Below are positions 6,326 to 8,778 of a stretch of DNA of 8,778 nucleotides, piece after piece. Every line of letters starts with the position of its first letter. The first letter of the stretch is position 1. Location: positions 1 to 8,778 of the forward strand of contig DLAA01000004.1 in the NCBI GenBank assembly GCA_002493835.1, given 5' to 3'. The position numbers and the translations under genes were made by a program. The stretch comes from Lachnospiraceae bacterium UBA7060 (lineage in GTDB: Bacteria > Bacillota > Clostridia > Lachnospirales > Lachnospiraceae). The notes beneath the pieces are model-generated. The model searched no databases. It saw only the letters and a list, made by a program, of their open reading frames with translations, and was not told the origin of the DNA.

Positions 6326-7654
6326 TCAATCCCTCTCCGGCTCTCTCCCGCTGAAGACCAGATCAAGCACATGTGCCAAAGGATCACAAGCGTTATGTAT
6401 TTCCTCCTCCGTATTATTTTGAGCTCCCAGTTCAATTAACAATGATTTCGGACAAAGGTGCATATTATAGCGGTAAGCTTTCAAATAAATTCTGCGGGCA
6501 ATCCCGGGATAATACTCATTGCACGCCGTCTGCATCTGGAAAGAAAGAGCCAGATTGTCCGCGAGATAAGGATTTTCCAACTGTTCTATAGCCCCTTTCT
6601 TCGTACGGCACAATCCGTTAAAAAACATAAACTGTGCTGTGGGACGTCCCTGCAGTTCTGTCACCAGACGCCTGTCCTCTGGCATCTCATCCCTGTGCAG
6701 ATCAATCACCGCCTCCACGGACGGATACTCTTTCAAAATCGCCTCCACAGCCGGCAGGGAGTTGTTGTAAGCGTAGGCCCGGTCTTCGTCATAGCATCCC
6801 GTATCATGAATCACATTATAGCCGTAGCGTTCCCGCAAAAGATCAGCAAGGTATTCCCCCGCCCCCAGAATCCCACTATTTTCGTCACCTGGAACAGAGT
6901 CTGCGAAAGCCTCCTTCGAGTGTGTATGATAGATCAGAATCTGCGGCTCCTCTGCATTTCCATGAATTCGCATATCCTTCTCCAAAAGCGCCCCTGCCTG
7001 CAAGAGTTCCTCTCCCGCCACAGTGGTACTGTCCACCGCATAGAAAGCCTTGATCAACGCCTCGTAGGAGGACAATTCCTCCCATTGATAGCGGTAGCTC
7101 TTCTCCTCCACCTGAATAAAAGACTGCTCTTTTTCCAGTTCTGGTTCTGTTTCCTCCTCCGGTTCCCCTTCCTCCTGCTCGGCAGACAAATAACTCTCGT
7201 TCTCTTTCAGCAATGCAGACTCCAAATTCTTCTCCAGATGCATGGCATCATCACCATATTCCAGTGCCTCCTCAGGCAGTCCCTTGTAATCCTCATCACT
7301 CCCCTCAGGCAGAAGAAGTCTAGTATAATCACTCTCTGTCACACCCTCTCTCCCGTTCTCCCACGCAAAAAGAAGCCCCGGATACTGAGAGAGCAGCCCC
7401 TTCACGAAAAAACTCTCCTCCGTCAGTTCACGATTTCCCTCATACAGTCTGCATATACCGGGCAGATATGGCTCCATCATCCACTCTTCCAAGAGCTCGC
7501 GCAATACCGGTAATCCCGCTTTTTTTTCCCTCTCCCGAAAAAGCTCTGCACATCCAAATCCAAGGGATACGATAACAAGCGCTATTAATAAAATTTTAAG
7601 TCGGCCTCTGTTCTTGTACATATTAAGATATATGCATCTGAACCGGGACTTCAT
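6326..7654 (-). CDS. spoIIP: Stage II sporulation protein P, engulfment peptidoglycan hydrolase
   Basis: SpoIIP is a membrane-anchored amidase and endopeptidase that works with SpoIID and SpoIIM to thin septal peptidoglycan so the mother cell can engulf the forespore. Basic residues at 1-19 precede one membrane segment at about 19-35, which leaves the rest outside the cytoplasm. A variable, very acidic linker follows (about 112-185, with runs such as EEGEPEEETEPELEKE). The catalytic domain is at about 235-435: ILIYHTHSKEAF with H243 and H245, VIDLHRDE with H320, ENPYLADNLALSFQ near 360, and AYRYNMHLCPKSLLIELG with E408. These match the zinc-ligand histidines and glutamate of the family. The length (442) is near normal. 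The ATG at 7654 has only a weak GGTGGT upstream; it begins 26 bp after gpr, so translation may depend partly on coupling. Order gpr-spoIIP is as in Bacillus. Confidence 0.93.
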   Translation of the reverse strand: MKSRFRCIYLNMYKNRGRLKILLIALVIVSLGFGCAELFREREKKAGLPVLRELLEEWMMEPYLPGICRLYEGNRELTEESFFVKGLLSQYPGLLFAWENGREGVTESDYTRLLLPEGSDEDYKGLPEEALEYGDDAMHLEKNLESALLKENESYLSAEQEEGEPEEETEPELEKEQSFIQVEEKSYRYQWEELSSYEALIKAFYAVDSTTVAGEELLQAGALLEKDMRIHGNAEEPQILIYHTHSKEAFADSVPGDENSGILGAGEYLADLLRERYGYNVIHDTGCYDEDRAYAYNNSLPAVEAILKEYPSVEAVIDLHRDEMPEDRRLVTELQGRPTAQFMFFNGLCRTKKGAIEQLENPYLADNLALSFQMQTACNEYYPGIARRIYLKAYRYNMHLCPKSLLIELGAQNNTEEEIHNACDPLAHVLDLVFSGREPERD

Positions 7655-7680
7655 ACCACCACTTCGGCTCCCGAACTGCC

Positions 7681-8547
7681 TTAGAAATTCAGTGCTCCAT
7701 TTATCCCATCACAGATAATATGGCTAATCTGGCGAATCTGCTGATCCACATCCTTTGTCGTAACATACATATTATTCAATTCTTTCAATGTAGCGGGCCG
7801 TTCACCCATGGCATCTCCCACAATGGTCGCCGCATCCACTACAGTAGGCACGCCCAGAGCAATCACCGGTATATGCAGTGTCTCCTGCGTGATAGCGTTT
7901 CGATGGTTACCAACGCCCGAGCCCGGATGAATCCCTGTATTTGTGATCTGAATGGTCCGGTTCAAGCGCTTGGTAGAACGGGCTGCAAGAGCATCAATCA
8001 CAATCACCAAATCAGGCTTCGTCTCCCCAATCACACCTTTAATGATCTCTGCAGATTCCATACCGGTTTTTGCCATCACTCCCGGCACCAAACTGCTCAC
8101 CAAATGCATTTTCGTCCGGTTGTATGCCACCTTGCCATACTCCATCACAATATGTCTGTTGACAAAAAGATTGTCTACCACATTGGGTCCCAATGAATCC
8201 GCAGTTACCTCACGGTTGCCAAGCCCCACCACCAAAATCGACTGCTCCCTGTCGGGATCCGGCAGGATTTTCCGAAGCTGCTTTGCCAAAATTCCAGAAA
8301 TTTCCTGATGGTAGTCCTCCTCCGGCTCCGTCATAGCCGGCGCCTCCAGCGTAATATAAGTCCCCATGGGCTTGCCCAGCGCTTTGGCTCCATTTTTTGT
8401 CTCTATCACTACCCGGGTAATATGCACGTCGCTCGGCTCATCGTAATATTCCTCCACCGAGACGCCGTGAAGCCCGGATTCTGTTTCCCCGATTCCTTCT
8501 CTGGCTTCCAACGCCAAGTCTGTCCTGACATTTGACCAGCTGTTCAT
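7681..8547 (-). CDS. gpr: Germination protease GPR (spore protease, family A25)
   Basis: GPR cleaves the small acid-soluble proteins that coat spore DNA when germination begins. It is made in the forespore as an inactive zymogen and removes its own N-terminal propeptide. The frame opens at ATG 8568, which has no ribosome binding site. ATG 8547 has AAGGA nine bases upstream and is preferred; ATG 8556 with GAGG is possible. Numbered from 8568, VRTDLALEA at 14-22 is the conserved propeptide processing region. The two aspartates thought to be catalytic in this family are D124 in VTADSLGP, after the VVGLGN block, and D192 in VIDALAAR. IQITNTGIHPGSGVGNHR near 206-223 and LGVPTVVDAATIV near 238-250 are further family blocks. 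At about 290 residues it is shorter than the ~370 of Bacillus enzymes. The upstream region is divergent; spoIIP follows 26 bp later. Confidence 0.95.
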   Translation of the reverse strand: MNSWSNVRTDLALEAREGIGETESGLHGVSVEEYYDEPSDVHITRVVIETKNGAKALGKPMGTYITLEAPAMTEPEEDYHQEISGILAKQLRKILPDPDREQSILVVGLGNREVTADSLGPNVVDNLFVNRHIVMEYGKVAYNRTKMHLVSSLVPGVMAKTGMESAEIIKGVIGETKPDLVIVIDALAARSTKRLNRTIQITNTGIHPGSGVGNHRNAITQETLHIPVIALGVPTVVDAATIVGDAMGERPATLKELNNMYVTTKDVDQQIRQISHIICDGINGALNF

Positions 8548-8719
8548 AACATCCATTCCTTTCCTCATCTCAGGTTAGCGGCCCAAGACTAAATAATTGC
8601 TGCACAATTCTTTTTTATATTTTTTCATTTTCTTTAGATATCATACAATAATAATATGCGCATTTTTTCTGCCTGCTCATTTCCTTTTCTATTTTTTGCA
8701 AAAATAAACAAAATATGTA

Positions 8720-8748
8720 TTGACATACCTATTTCCATAATCTAAAAT
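8720..8748 (+). promoter_or_regulatory. Strong sigma-A-type promoter for a divergent gene beyond the right edge
   Basis: The plus strand has a perfect TTGACA (8720-8725), a 17-base spacer and TAAAAT (8743-8748). Transcription would start near 8755 and run out of the window. No coding sequence starts before the edge. In B. subtilis and many clostridia the gene divergent from gpr is rpsT (ribosomal protein S20), and a strong constitutive promoter would suit it; that identity is inferred. Confidence 0.75.
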
Positions 8749-8778
8749 AATATGCGTGTGTTTCCATTAAAACGTCCG

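Noticed and set aside
6458..7513. A 351-codon open frame on the plus strand, antisense to spoIIP
   Set aside because: It lies wholly inside a well-supported gene, its product is rich in His, Leu, Gln and Arg without any domain, and no good ribosome binding site precedes it. It is a shadow of the spoIIP reading frame.
7540..7600. A lipoprotein signal in SpoIIP (LGFGC near residue 31-35)
   Set aside because: The residues before the cysteine do not fit a lipobox, and a non-cleaved membrane anchor is usual for SpoIIP.
7700..7725. CATATTAT on the minus strand near the end of gpr as a sigma-E -10 for spoIIP
   Set aside because: No fitting -35 element lies 14-17 bases upstream, and the bases are part of conserved gpr codons.
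8595..8609. Inverted repeat AATTG/CAATT upstream of gpr as an operator
   Set aside because: Five-base arms in AT-rich DNA occur easily by chance, and nothing else marks the site.
8591..8665. A sigma-F/sigma-G promoter for gpr
   Set aside because: One is expected from biology. GCATA and CATATTA pieces exist on the minus strand, but no pair has both elements at 17-18 bp, so no site could be assigned.

Overview
The window looks like chromosomal DNA from an endospore-forming clostridium, most likely a member of the Lachnospiraceae. This rests on GPR protease, SpoIIP and a SigK-type sigma factor in one stretch, strong GGAGG-type ribosome binding sites, and a pro-sequence-less SigK as known in some clostridia. 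The genus cannot be fixed from this sequence alone. All seven recognised genes lie on the minus strand, so transcription runs from high to low coordinates. Three of the seven appear to start with TTG.

Right end, in order of transcription. At 8548-8778 there is an AT-rich divergent intergenic region with a strong housekeeping promoter pointing right, out of the window; in Bacillus subtilis the divergent gene here is rpsT. Next come gpr (spore protease) and spoIIP (engulfment peptidoglycan hydrolase), 26 bp apart. A well-formed sigma-A-type promoter in the spoIIP-lepA gap then drives lepA (EF4) and hemW (heme chaperone), which are 15 bp apart. The block gpr-spoIIP-lepA-hemW is the ancient Bacillota order.

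Middle. B. subtilis continues into hrcA-grpE-dnaK after hemW, but this genome has a 181-bp regulatory region followed by sigK and an HD-domain gene. The region holds a TTGAAT-17-TATAAT promoter, two direct repeats exactly 20 bp apart that overlap and precede its -35 element, and a second sigma-K/sigma-E-like promoter just before the sigK ribosome binding site. SigK lacks the inhibitory pro-sequence; an in-frame stop 31 bp upstream leaves no room for one. The protein downstream has an HD-GYP-type fold but has lost the HHE...GYP half of its signature. A hairpin terminator follows it.

Left end. A YifB/ComM-type Mg-chelatase-like AAA ATPase gene is intact from its start through Walker A. It then stops matching the family exactly where Walker B should begin (about position 148). 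The last 148 bases are unrelated sequence with short direct and inverted repeats, which suggests the end of an inserted element or another rearrangement joint.

In functional terms, the window carries proteins for mother-cell engulfment (SpoIIP), late mother-cell transcription (SigK) and germination or spore protein turnover (GPR), interleaved with housekeeping translation and heme genes. The points most worth a second look are the sigK control region, the degenerate HD protein next to sigK, and the interrupted yifB.
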